Origin: Acrasis kona
Lineage: Eukaryota > Heterolobosea > Eutetramitea > Acrasida > Acrasidae
Direction: 5' to 3'
DNA length: 36,423 nucleotides
Assembly (NCBI GenBank): GCA_026419775.2
Contig: JAOPGA020000455.1
Location: 1-36,423, forward strand
In this document: piece by piece, positions 18,885-28,944 of the stretch
How positions within the stretch are numbered: the first letter of the stretch is position 1
Layout of the letters: every line of letters begins with the position of its first letter
Notes under the pieces: model-generated
Database searches by the model: none
Told to the model about the DNA's origin: nothing
What the model saw: the letters and a program-made list of their open reading frames with translations, nothing else
Translations under genes and position numbers: made by a program

Positions 18885-19687
18885 ATGGTTAGCGAATTTG
18901 ATGCTGAAGAACAAGTTAGATTAGCAGAGGGAAGTATCATCAGCCTACAACAAACAATTGAAGCAAACCCTTCAATGCAAACTGTTTTAGAACCCACGAT
19001 AGAGAAACTGAAACAAGATCTTGAGGAGCACAGGAAGGTACTTGAGAAAATACGGAGTGACCTTCAGATGCTGTAAGTTTTATTTACATCTACATTATTC
19101 ACATCAAAATAAGTGACGAAGAAGTTGTACAAAACTCTACCGATGAAAGCGACCACACCTCAAACGATATGGATTTGAATAACAATTCGCCAACACCAAC
19201 AAAGAGGAGCAAAAAAAGAAAGACAAAAGGTCCAAATGACAAGCCTGTATTTGTCTCAAGTGAGAGATGGTTAAAAGCTACCCCAGAAGAACAGACATTT
19301 TGGAGGAGGTACTCTGTCCATGCACAGGAGAAAGCGAAAGCTTGGTACAAATCATTGACCATAATACCAGAAAAGCAAGTAAAGGATTCTGGAGCACAAG
19401 AGTTTTCAGCATGTATCTCGGAAATTGCTAGTAAACCAGAGTTTGTTGTGTTTAAGGAGTCGATAATTAAGACCGCAATAAAAAGCTTCACCTATTTTGT
19501 GACTAACAGCATTCAGAGAGATGTGTCCAAGTTCGAAAAGTCCAAGGGGATAGTCAAGGACAAGAAAAGGAAAAGAGAAGGGAGAGCTACTTCTGAAAGA
19601 ACAGAGAATGGGCAGTGGAAACCAAGGATTTTCCCTGAAGGCTTTGTAGAGTACTTTTCAAATAAAAAAATGCGACTTGATGTATAA
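18885..19687 (+). CDS. spliced 253-aa basic protein, likely element accessory protein
   Basis: Exons 18885-19072 and 19114-19687 join in frame across a 41-bp GTAAGT...AAG intron. Residues 1-63 form a probable coiled coil (EEQVRLAEGSIISLQQTI, IEKLKQDLEEHRKVLEKI). An acidic linker, a lysine-rich patch (TKRSKKRKTKG) and a conserved-looking helical part (ERWLKATPEEQTFWRRYSVH) follow. The C-terminus has another basic patch (KDKKRKREGR) and ends KMRLDV. No family recognised. It is divergent from the TNP2 remnant and inside the same ends. In plant CACTA elements a second protein binds the subterminal repeats, so a comparable role is plausible but inferred. Confidence 0.7.
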
Positions 19688-20082
19688 AAATAGATGTTCT
19701 TAATTTGGGTTACATTATTAGCACGATAAATGTAGGGAATGCGTTAGCCCATTTGGTACGTTTACCAACACGCACTATAATTGGTTTCTTACTTGGTCCT
19801 TTGCTTGGTTTCCTATACGAAATCAAATAGGCGCATTTCATACCGCTAAATGTTTGGTGTTATATCAGAAAAAGCAATAGGAACTGACTAGGTCGACCTC
19901 AAAGTGATGGTTGGTCGTGTGTTGGTTTGGCAATAGGATTATTTATAGGTTTACAATGTAGGAAAATAATAGGCTGGAAATAGGTAAAAAATCCTATTGT
20001 AAGCCAATTAACTGTCCAAATTGAAATCCTAAACAAAAAACCTATTGTCATTTCAGTTGCCCCCGAAGTGGTAAGTAGGGAC

Positions 20083-20092
20083 AAGTTGCACA
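20083..20092. repeat. 10-bp direct repeat right of the 17606-20082 element
   Basis: Second copy of AAGTTGCACA (17596-17605). Confidence 0.6.
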
Positions 20093-20196
20093 CAAGCAAA
20101 CACATACATAATGCAAGAATCAATCAGCTTGTAATTAAACTTCTGATTCCCATAGTCATAGCTCAAAACTACTCCTTGTAGAAAAGCTATTCTTCT

Positions 20197-20451
20197 TCAA
20201 GGAATGTAATCCTTGTCTTTTGCATCGTCGGTTTCTAGCTCATCGTCTGCAAATTGCAAAACAGCTTCTTGATGGGGTATGCCCAGGAGCTCTTCTCCCT
20301 TCTTAAGAGTAACCTTTTTCAAAAAGTTCGCTGGTGCTAGAAATTCATCGGCTTTGCTTCTTATTCTATATATCATATTTATATCCCTAGAAATGATAAT
20401 AAATGGTCCTACTTTACCCTTCGTTTGTCCAATGGTTTTGGATTTCTCCAC
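20197..20451 (-). other. short degenerate coding fragment, possibly integrase-tail-like
   Basis: About 84 codons on the minus strand with the pattern KGKVGPFIIISRDINMIYRI...ANFLKKVTLKKGEE and an acidic end. The small beta-rich pattern recalls the C-terminal module of retroelement or virus-like integrases. It is an isolated old piece and the call is weak. The surrounding 20100-20720 shows nothing else I can support. Confidence 0.25.
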
Positions 20452-20722
20452 ATTACATGGTCACCAATTGCAAGAACTCGTCAGAGAAGTCAAACTTCAT
20501 TTGCAATTGAGTCAACAGGGTAATTTATTATTTGTATTTGATCCGTTATTTGCAAACAATACTCGAATTTATTTGTATTTGTGCCGAGCCCTACAGCATG
20601 GGTAGGAAGTTTCAACAGTGGGACGGAAACCTCTTGTATTTGCAAAAATAATAGCGTTGAGTTCGCCTGATATTTGATCGTTCGGTTAACCGTTTACCAT
20701 TACAATCCGAATTTTTCACAAA

Positions 20723-23373
20723 ATGTCCAACAGAAGTGAACCCAAGTCAAAGAGACTGAAACTTGAACCAAATGCGAACAAACAACGTGAAGAGGAGGAA
20801 GATCCTAATGAAAGTGACGAAGAATATGAGGATCCTCTGGATGAAAAGAATGAAGAAAAGAATGAGCAAAAGAGTCGCAAGAGACCTTACACAAAGCAAG
20901 GTACTGGGTACAACAACCGACTTAATATTGTAACACGAATCAGTATTTAGACACACAAAAAAGACAAAACAAAACACAAAATCACTTCTAGTTCTCAAGA
21001 GCGACAAGTACGGGTTTGATTGTGAAATCCCGCATCACGTTGAAACGAAACAATCACAAAATATCGAAAGATTGCTTGAACTCGATGATCTTGCAAACAA
21101 AAACACCTTGCTACTATTCGACTATCCGGGTGTTGGGAAGACACAAACCATCATAAAGGCTGCGGAAAAACTGAAAAGAATTTACATTCAAATACCATGC
21201 GAAACATCAAATGTGGTAACATCGCTCATTAACGCCCTCATTGGAACTCTTGAACCAAAAGAATATTGCAAGGAAGCCAAATCTGATTTCGACATTATGA
21301 CGCACGTCAAGTTTTATGCAAGCATCCTCATCGTCACAGTCATGGAAGAGGCCCTTNCTTACTTTAAAAACAATCAAAATTCCACAAAATTCACATCCAC
21401 AGAAAATGGATTGAGTAATACATTAAATCTTTATCCTAATCAAAATAAAGCAGATGAGCGTTTTGTGGATTTGAAGCGAGAACTGTTATCGCTCGTTAAG
21501 GGTAGCAGTGGTATTATCATCCATCTTGATGAGGTTCATTATTTCCCCAGAGCACCTGAATTTAAAAGACCTGCGCGTGACGAAAGAGGTAGTGCAATGT
21601 ATACTCAAGATACGGAAAAGGCCATTTTGACTTCATACATTTTGATTGGGTTGAGCCATAAGCTTTACACGATTTTAGACGCACAAGTGAAGGTTGTTAT
21701 ATCAGGAACTAACACAACTATCAAAAACTCTATTATTGTTGATAGTGAAGTGAAACCATTTATTGAGACTTTGAGATACTCTACAATTCAAGACATTTGC
21801 AAAATTTGCGACAATTATCTAAATATCAACACAGAGGACGAAAATGTGCGTGGTATACTGAGCGTGTTATGTGGTCCATTCCGTAGGACTCAACATTTCT
21901 TAAATTACATTTTCCACCATTACAGAGACCATTACATTGGAGGGGTTCAACAACCTGCTTTTACATTAGATTCGTTGAGGCAGGCAGTTATGGGTTCCTA
22001 TACTAGATTCAAATCCGAGGTTCATTCCAAATTAGATCATGATGAAATGGCCATGTACGCCAATGACATGATGCTTTGTGCGGTATACCCACAGATATTC
22101 CTTGGTAGATCTGGTTATTTTGACTTTGACTCATCCTCATTCACAAAACTCGATCAACTCTCTACAAACAAACCAAATGCTGTTGAATTTGATGATGTGC
22201 CTAATGCTTGGATAAGCATACAAGATAAGAGTATAGCGAGATGGGTGAAGGCAGGTGTCAAATTCTATTTGATTAAACCATACCCGCAACTGCACATGTT
22301 TTACAATGAGATGTGTCATGAATATTTTAAAAGTGAAGATAAATATCTACAAGTACTACAGAATAAATTAGTGGCCCAAGTCGGCAATACTGGGGCTCAT
22401 GGTTTTACATTTCAATACGCGATAGCGTATGAGCTATCGGTAAGAAATAATTTTTGTAATACTCACCATCATCTAGAATCCATTATCACCACTCTTGGAA
22501 AAACTTTTACTACATTTCAAAACGCAAGTTTATGGTACGCGTAGGGGTAATGTACAACTGATGAACGGAGTAGATTATCAAGTGCTTGAGAATAATGAAA
22601 GTATGAATAATGTGGGTCACATCAATGACAATGGCCATAAGGAACTTGGTGAAGGCGATGTAAACTTGCTCATGAGAAAAGATAATGAAACGTTCACTGC
22701 GGTATTTGAAGTAAAGCATGATATTAATGTCACCAACATCAGCAGAGCGGTGAACAGACTTCTCGAACATTCCAAATCAAAGTATTTGGGGGTGATTAGT
22801 TGGTTTGATGTAAACAAGCAGGGTTTCGATAAAGGAAAAGTAAAAGAAGGAACAAATTTTGTTACGGTCGCCGGTGCTGACCTCCAAACAATTTTGCGCA
22901 CCTGTAATCTACCGTTTATTGAGTTTTTTGGTGATAACTTTTCGAATTTTAAACAATATACAGAAGCTATCAGTTACCTTGCAAAAAATACATTCTTTAC
23001 AGAAAATAGTGCAGTAGTGTCTAAATATCAGCAGCAGACTGAAGGAAATGGTAAGTCACACACAACACACAAAAGTACTCAACATGTTATTGTAGTGGGT
23101 GGTATATCTCAGAGTGGACGAAGTCAGGAGCAGACTCCAGAACAGAAGCAAGCATACCAGGAGTTGAGAAATTTGGACGAAACTGGCTTGGCGAAGTGGT
23201 TGAGGGACAGGAGATTGAACGAAAAAGCAATTACAGCTTTATTTAATCAAGATTTCAACGGTGAAGCGTTGGCATCTGTCGAAAAGGATACTTTAGAGAA
23301 ACTTATAAATGTTGGTCCTGTCTCAATCATTGCGCGCATTTTCAGGAGAGAATTGGGATTGGAACTCAAGTAA
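20723..23373 (+). pseudogene. Crinkler-type protein: P-loop NTPase, REase-fold nuclease, SAM domain; fossil
   Basis: The start at 20723 opens a short exon with a basic, nuclear-localisation-like patch (KSKRLKLEP) and an acidic stretch. A 91-bp GT-AG intron (20901-20991) keeps the frame. The main body has Walker A in LLLFDYPGVGKTQT and Walker B-like GIIIHLDEVHYF, then an AAA/STAND-like helical part. Next comes a restriction-endonuclease-fold module with GDVNLLM and FEVKHD, and at the end a SAM-like domain (TGLAKWLRDRRLNEKAI). NTPase plus nuclease is the arrangement described for Crinkler/CR-type effectors of oomycetes, chytrids and other eukaryotes. The copy appears interrupted about once and is treated as a fossil. 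One base near 21358 is unresolved. Confidence 0.7.
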
Positions 23374-23660
23374 AGAAGATAACTGGTGACGACGAGATAT
23401 TACTTGCCAAACCTCAAATACATATTTTTTTATGAAATGTAACGTTTTGTGATTATAACACCTTTTTGACCTGTATTGTATTGTGACGACTTGAATGAAT
23501 TTGTTTCTTTCCAAACAAACATTCTTACAAACGTTAATGTCCAGGAAATTATAAGCAAATAAAAATAAACGTAATATTACGTTATATATATATTATTTCT
23601 GTTAGACTTTAGCCCCCCTTGATTTTGAGAACACTGCGAGGAGTATTACCGCTTTAATAA
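23374..23660. other. AT-rich intergenic DNA
   Basis: No gene seen. AAATAAAAATAAACG near 23558-23572 could be a poly(A) signal for the Crinkler-like gene. TATATATATTAT follows at about 23585. Confidence 0.3.
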
Positions 23661-23662
23661 AA

Positions 23663-24060
23663 TTGATTTCTAAAAAGGCTTTCTCCAATCCTGTCAAACT
23701 TCAAACATGTCCACTAACATCCTCAATACAGGTGCAGAAGAAGAAGCGTGGACGACCTAAAAAAAATTTATCAGCAACAAAAGACGTCTCAATACCAAAT
23801 GTAAGTAGTGTTAATGTTACTAATAATACAACCGCAACGACTAGCAGCAGCAATGGTCAATTAGAATCAATCCCACCAAAACGTAAACGTGGAAACCAAA
23901 GAAAGACTCGTTAAATGAACAAAACCCAGAGCAACAACATCAAAACAAGGAAGCATCCTCATCAAAGAGACCACCAAAAAAACAGAAAGTTTTGCCTCCA
24001 ACTGATATCATGTGGACTCCTTCACCACCTACACAGTCGGTCAGTGCTACCTAAACAACA
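23663..24060 (+). pseudogene. AT-hook protein debris
   Basis: There is no ATG; the open stretch reads VQKKKRGRPKKNLSATKD, which holds a canonical AT-hook core (RGRPKK). An Asn/Ser/Thr-rich linker and a second basic patch (PPKRKRGNQRKTR) follow. After a stop, another frame continues similar composition (SSSKRPPKKQKVLPPTD, TPSPPTQS). It looks like a decayed DNA-binding protein or the tail of one. Just downstream is a LINE fossil in the opposite orientation. Confidence 0.4.
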
Positions 24061-24074
24061 TTATCGACTTCAAC

Positions 24075-24395
24075 ATTAGAAAAAGAAGTTGAGTATGAAA
24101 GGTCCCCTTGTGGCAATCCTTTGCGAAAGTCTACCCTCTCCGATAGGCCATATCCTGTTTTTATGCGTACAGAGTGACCTTTGTATAGTTTTTCCAAATG
24201 TCTTAATGATCTTCTTTGGGAATTTTATTCTGGTCATAACCTCTATCAGTTTATCGTGTCGGACTGAACCATAAGCATCTCCAAAGTCAATAAGGGTGAT
24301 GTACGGATTTATGTTTTCTTTTTGCGTAGCTTATGACATTTTGGAGAGTACTAGCCAGGTCAGAGCATCTTCCACCTGTCACAAAGCTGTTTTAT
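24075..24395 (-). mobile_element. reverse-transcriptase fragment of a LINE related to 501-6771
   Basis: On the minus strand the DNA reads SFVTGGRCSDLASTLQNVI, then ITLIDFGDAYGSVRHDKLIEV, then in another frame LYKGHSVRIKTGYGLSERVDF and GLPQGD. These align one after another with FLRGGGTTDLAAALNN, LTLIDFSDAYGSLVHERLMQV, LYKNHVISLRTGYGLTNEI and GVPQGD of ORF2 at 2975-3270. At least two frame changes are present. It is a short dead piece of a diverged relative, not of the same element. Confidence 0.8.
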
Positions 24396-24483
24396 AAAAA
24401 AACTTCCATCATTATTTTTTATTCTGACAGCTTTGGTTGATCGACTTTGACGGTGACAACAAAGAAGATAAGCAATAACCGAT

Positions 24484-24846
24484 TTGCTGAACATCCTCGG
24501 ACACAATTTATTGGACATGATTAAAGAACACAGAGCAAATAGAAAAGCGAAAGAGTTTGACAACAAAAAAGATGCACAACAAGCAAAGATCCAATTTAAT
24601 CAAGTAGAGAGGAATATCTGCTTTAGTAATGATGATTCAGAAATGCGCGAGAGTTGCTTTTGGTGTGCTGGATACCTTCGTTATTATCAAGATACTAAGA
24701 CATATTGTCGACTACAACACGTGCAGAGCTATCCTCTAACTTGGGCGTCTCCATTAGATCATTCATGGGATAGAATACCCGAAACATTTGAGATCAAGCA
24801 AATAAAAGCTAACGTAATTAACCGCTACAAGTTATCAGCCTCATGA
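24484..24846 (+). pseudogene. unrecognised gene fragment, 120 codons without an ATG
   Basis: The frame begins at TTG. It reads ILGHNLLDMIKEHRANRKAKEF and then a Cys/Trp/Tyr-rich part (ESCFWCAGYLRYYQDTKTYC), ending KANVINRYKLSAS. Composition looks protein-like but no start, no splice partner and no family were found. Confidence 0.3.
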
Positions 24847-25209
24847 ATATAATATGGCTTTGAACGATATAAATCAATACAGATGCTGCATTTTGGTATA
24901 TCAATAAAACATATTGTTACTTACGTAGATGTATGCTTGCTTAGAAAAATATTACTTCACATTTGGGAATCTTATACAGCTTTAGAGGAAATGCGTGGAA
25001 CATATGACCTGTTCATACGACTATTAAATTAGTCTACTGAGTACCACAACATTATGCGAAAAGTTATAATGGAGAAATTGTGATCTTTAAGACTACAAAC
25101 CTATATTAATTGGGATGTCGTCGACGGACGGAGCTAAGAAAATTTCTTGATACATCAATGGAGGGTTAAAATAATGTTGTTTTATTGGGAACTATCTAGA
25201 GTTGGTTGG
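24847..25209. other. intergenic DNA with the 3' end of the GFA gene
   Basis: No coding signal. TTTATT at 25181-25186 reads AATAAA on the minus strand, 24 bases beyond the GFA stop codon, and is a likely poly(A) signal. Confidence 0.45.
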
Positions 25210-25614
25210 TTACAAATGTCTTTTGTCTGCAGGTTCAATATACCATTTGTTGTTTAGTCCGTCAGCAAGTCCTACTTTTGCACTCAACAACTCCTCAGGT
25301 CTCTCATCTACACATGCCATGTTTACGTTAATAAATTCGGTGTTGTCAGGCATTTTGCCATAGTGGTACAAGTGAACCCCACAGGTCTTGCAAAATGGAT
25401 AGTCAAGCTTTAGACCATTAGGGTTGTGAATGTATGATGTCAAATTTTCTTTTCCACTAATTTTGACTTCCGATGGCTTTGTTAAATATCCCCAGATACG
25501 TAATTTCCAACAGGAACTGCAGTTGCATCGAGACGAACCACGGTCAGTATCAAACTGAACTTCAAAACTAACAGCTTTACATAAGCATGTTCCGTGCAGA
25601 GGTACTATGGTCAT
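25210..25614 (-). CDS. GFA / CENP-V family zinc protein (134 aa)
   Basis: Family members include glutathione-dependent formaldehyde-activating enzyme and centromere protein V; the fold binds zinc through paired cysteines. Visible are CLCKAVSFEV (residues about 9-18), CNCSSCWKLRIWGYL (about 30-44), and CKTCGVHLYHYG (about 76-87), the usual order of Cys pairs. The C-terminus NVNMACVDERPEELL is also family-like. The in-frame extension to 25641 starts with TTG, so the ATG at 25614 (MTIVPLHGTC) is preferred and gives the usual length of about 130-150 residues. It looks intact, intronless and host-encoded. The substrate cannot be told. Confidence 0.88.
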   Translation of the reverse strand: MTIVPLHGTCLCKAVSFEVQFDTDRGSSRCNCSSCWKLRIWGYLTKPSEVKISGKENLTSYIHNPNGLKLDYPFCKTCGVHLYHYGKMPDNTEFINVNMACVDERPEELLSAKVGLADGLNNKWYIEPADKRHL

Positions 25615-25924
25615 CTCTTTTAGAAAGTAATAATTAGACAATCTCTCTTCTGCTTTTTAAAGGGTTTGCTTGTCGTTGTAACATCCCGGCAACGCCGATT
25701 TTAAAACACAAAATAGATAATAAATTGTAATCAAATTTATAAATATAAATATTGATTGATATATATCAAGCATTTATAACAGACTGGCATTCGTAAATTA
25801 TTAAAAAATGCTGAAAGCTTTAATGTTGTCTTGTTGATGAAATTTTTTTGCACATGTAATGTTGGTTCCACGCTTCTCTTGGGAACAGTTGATAAACACT
25901 TCTTTGGGAACCTCCACAGATTCG

Positions 25925-26245
25925 ATGCTTGATTTGATTTATGATCGGTTGACTGCGATCATAATTGCAATCAACAATCAATCAACATCGTTATCATAAC
26001 TGCGATCAAACATCGATCATAATTTGGATCAAAATTTAGATCAAAAATGGATCAAACTACCGATAAAAAAGTCCAGTTTGGTGCAATCGGATTATTGATC
26101 ATAAAATCGATCAAAATTTGTATCATGTTTTGTATCAAAAACCGATCATATAATGGATTATAAAATGGATCTTAATACAGATTAAAGATTGTATCTTATA
26201 ATCTATCAATCGTTCGATCATATTTTGGATCTAAACGTTGTAGCA
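25925..26245 (+). repeat. degenerate ~11-12-bp repeat array, unit centred on (G/A)ATCA
   Basis: More than 15 copies of a loose unit are spaced about 11-12 bases apart, for example GCGATCAAACATCGATCATAA and TTGGATCAAAATTTAGATCA. The core GATC is usually followed by A. GGCTTGTTTGGTC follows at about 26255 and occurs again at about 28608 beside the second array. No coding potential. Confidence 0.65.
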
Positions 26246-26801
26246 GGGTGTGGCTTGTTTGGTCACTACGGAGGATTTATAGTTGACGAGATATATTATT
26301 GCAATAGGGTATTTAGTTAAACCAACAATTTATTGAGTACACATTAACAGCAACAATGCTGCAATGGAAGTCACTTTTCAAATGTGTTTTTATCGGCGTT
26401 ATAAAAACAGTCCGCCATTTTAATATTGTTATCCTTTAAATGTACGATTATAATTTAATGTCTTAGACTCTCTATCATGTTGCTCTTGCCTATGACTCGT
26501 GACTAGCTATGTATGTTCTTCTANATTATGTTAATTATTGTCAAAATGAGAATGATGTCTTACATGACTTTGTAGGTCTTTTAATCGATACGTGCCATGA
26601 AATCAATTTTGTATTAGAGCAAGTCATCACATTGGCAACTTTATGAACATCTTAGCTATCCAAGGATCATTGAATCTAGTCAGGCGAACCTACTAAAGTT
26701 AAACATTTATATGAAAATTATGATATTACTCTTTGAGTTATCTTTGTGACATCTCGCATCAAAAATTGTCATCAATATACTTTTGATCCTTACAACTTCC
26801 T
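26246..26801. other. AT-rich spacer, no gene seen
   Basis: It holds one unresolved base at 26524. I see no coding signal on either strand. Confidence 0.3.
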
Positions 26802-26990
26802 TTGATACTGTCTAGTAATGTGTTTAGCAGTATAATAATCGAAAACTTACACCAATTTCTTGGTAATAATGTGAAAGTAGTTTGTTCTCCTTTTAGCACC
26901 ATCGCATCTGTACTTGAATTAGTGTTTGTTGAGTGTAACGATCATACTGTTAGTGATATCCTTTTCTTAATGCCATTGTCAATTATCTGA
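26802..26990 (+). pseudogene. serpin-like N-terminal remnant
   Basis: A 62-codon open stretch without ATG reads IENLHQFLGNNVKVVCSPFSTIASVLELVF, then NDHTVSDILFLM. Serpins have helix A and strand 6B with the pattern N.V.SP.SI...L......A...T...I...L; the SPFS, the Leu spacing and HTVSDIL fit. Nothing of the remaining about 300 residues or the reactive loop is nearby. It may be a decayed fragment or a chance match. Confidence 0.35.
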
Positions 26991-27182
26991 CCATAAAATA
27001 TCTATTAAATGGTAAGATATGATGATCGCAGAGGTGCTTACGTATTGATTTTCGGTTATTGTTAATTGCCATCAGCAGTTCAATATTCAATTTTAAAAGC
27101 CCCGGGACCAATAGGGTAATAGCTCAATTACAACCTACAAACAATAAAAAGACTTTGAAATGATTTTAGAAACAAGATTTAT

Positions 27183-28486
27183 TTAAAGGTGAGCACCTCT
27201 GTAGTACTCTTCACTGTCATCATCTGAAGAGCATTCAGAGCTGTTACCATCTATATCGGAGTCATCTGTTACAGGGTCTGTATTTTCTTCGATCCAATCT
27301 GTCTTCCTCTTTTTACCCCTATATGACAACTCATCGTTATTAAGGTACAACAAATTGTATTGATACTTGATGCTATTAATTGAACTGATTTCAAATGTGT
27401 CCAAATTCATAATTAATTTTGCAAATTCAACATTTAAAACAGGAATATCAAAGCGTCTAAACTTCATCATGAAAGGGGACAACGACGGATATTCTTTTTC
27501 CAGTAGTGATTTTTGTGTTTTGGTGAAGCACTTGTCGAAAATACCCTCTAACCATATCGCCGTGACCAAGACGGATAATTGCGTTTAATTGACGTAAGTA
27601 CAAATCTCCACCTTTCAAATCTGGTGTAGAAAGAGAACAAGAAGCCTGGGGTGGTAGCGCTATCATTTTTGTCCCAGTGTTCCGCAGACAAAGCGTTATA
27701 TAACCTTAAATAGAACACCGGTAGTATAAATGGATATGCCTCGCGCACATTCTCCGGCAAATTAGATCTGGCATGCTCTAATCTCAACAATGTTGTTGGG
27801 TCAGTCTCCTTCAATTGTTTGAGTCAATGCTTTAAATGTGTCGTCTCGTATGGTTGAATATTTTTTCTTGTGCACTAAAGAGTTCAAATTTTTAGAGTAT
27901 GGCCGAATCTCATTATTGCTTTTCTGAAATCCAACTCCAAAAACCACTTGCGCTACTTTTCTATCGTGGTCAAAGCATAATTTAAAGCCGCCATGATCTT
28001 CAGTGCTTCTTAGTAGCCGAAAAGCCTCGTCTCTATCGTAGTCATTCTTGAGCACGGTGTAGTCAATAAGCTTGGCCGACGAATTGCCAGAGTTGGTTTC
28101 AATGACTTCATCTTCCCCAGATATGAAACTCTTGTTTGGAGGGTTGCAGAAGAATTTGTTTGCGGCGACGGATCAAGCGGGAAACTCACTGTTGTTTTTT
28201 TGTTTTTGTTGCATGTTCAACTTTGGGCACCGTTAACGAACGGTTCAGCCGCGCACTGTTTGTTGATAGTTGTCTTAAGTTTCGGTAGCAAGAAAGGCAT
28301 ATCTTTTTGGGGCCGAATCAGTAAACGGTAGAAATGCTGCTCTTAGGTACTACTCAAACTTCAAATTGCGACGGCATTCTTTTTTACAGTGTCCGCGATC
28401 AAATAGTACGTGCTTTTTACGTATTGATAGAATTTACGACGCTTGTCGTCGTCCCTGTAGTACTCCCTTACTTCAATAGTATCCAT
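27183..28486 (-). pseudogene. decayed unrecognised gene, minus strand
   Basis: A likely start is ATG 28486 (MDTIEVREYYRDDDKRRKFY). Reading proceeds through several frames: GPKKICLSCYRNLRQ, NPPNKSFISGEDEVIE, then DYDRDEAFRLLR with GGFKLCFDHDRKVAQVVF. Next come LRLEHARSNLPENVREAYPF, STPDLKGGDLYLRQLNAI and KCFTKTQKSLLEKEYPSL. The end is a very acidic tail (DSDIDGNSSECSSDDDSEE). At least four frame changes are needed, some of which could be short introns. I do not recognise the family. The CxxC plus basic start suggests a small zinc site. It sits between two oppositely oriented repeat arrays and could be their cargo. Confidence 0.45.
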
Positions 28487-28659
28487 TTTACAACTGAGAA
28501 TTTGTGTGTTGGAAAAGTGTATGTGCCGGGGTGTGCCGAGAATATTTTTTGAGAGAACTCATCAAAAGCTTGTGTAGAGCAAGAATACATAAAAAGTATT
28601 GTTGGGCTTGTTTGGTCCTTCAAGATTTCAAATAATTTTAATGATTTCGCCTACTTAAG

Positions 28660-28940
28660 GGATACAGATCTGTTACTTGATCCTATAATTGATAGCACAA
28701 TTGAACACAAGCATGGTCACAAATATGATCCATTAATGATTGATTACAAGATAGACAATATGATTCATAGTATGATCCAAATTATGAGCACTCAAATGAT
28801 TCTATTTATAATCCATTTTTTGATCGCAAATATGATCGATAACAAGATGGATCATAGGTTGATCGATTTTATGATTGGTGTCGATCAAAACAGATTTGCA
28901 AAGTTTTGTAAAACTATGATCTTGAAAAGTGAAGAAATCC
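28660..28940 (-). repeat. second repeat array, unit TGAT(C/T), opposite orientation
   Basis: About a dozen units such as AATATGATC, GATTGAT and GTATGATCC occur at about 8-12-base steps. The core is usually preceded by T and reads as the reverse complement of the unit at 25925-26245. The last unit ends about 20 bases before the GST start codon, so the array occupies that gene's promoter. Confidence 0.6.
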
Positions 28941-28944
28941 AATA

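Larger units (their letters stand above)
17606..20082. mobile_element. CACTA/Plavaka-like element, internally deleted
   Basis: The left end reads ACTTACCACTTCGGGTGCAA. Close to the right end its reverse complement appears as TTGCCCCCGAAGTGGTAAGT (20057-20076, one or two mismatches), followed by six extra bases. Both ends carry several CAATAGG/CCTATTG words (for example about 17622, 17683, 19933, 19999 and 20041), as expected of subterminal transposase-binding sites. Inside are an internally deleted TNP2-like transposase (minus) and a divergent two-exon gene (plus). AAGTTGCACA flanks both sides. The 10-bp duplication is longer than typical for CACTA, so the exact ends remain uncertain. Confidence 0.6.

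Noticed and set aside
25925-26245. CRISPR array
   Set aside because: Units are 11-12 bp, degenerate and without unique spacers, in a eukaryotic context.
28334-28552. 72-codon plus-strand ORF with hydrophobic stretch
   Set aside because: The minus strand holds a more convincing start (MDTIEVREYYRDDDK) for the decayed gene; the plus frame is likely its shadow.
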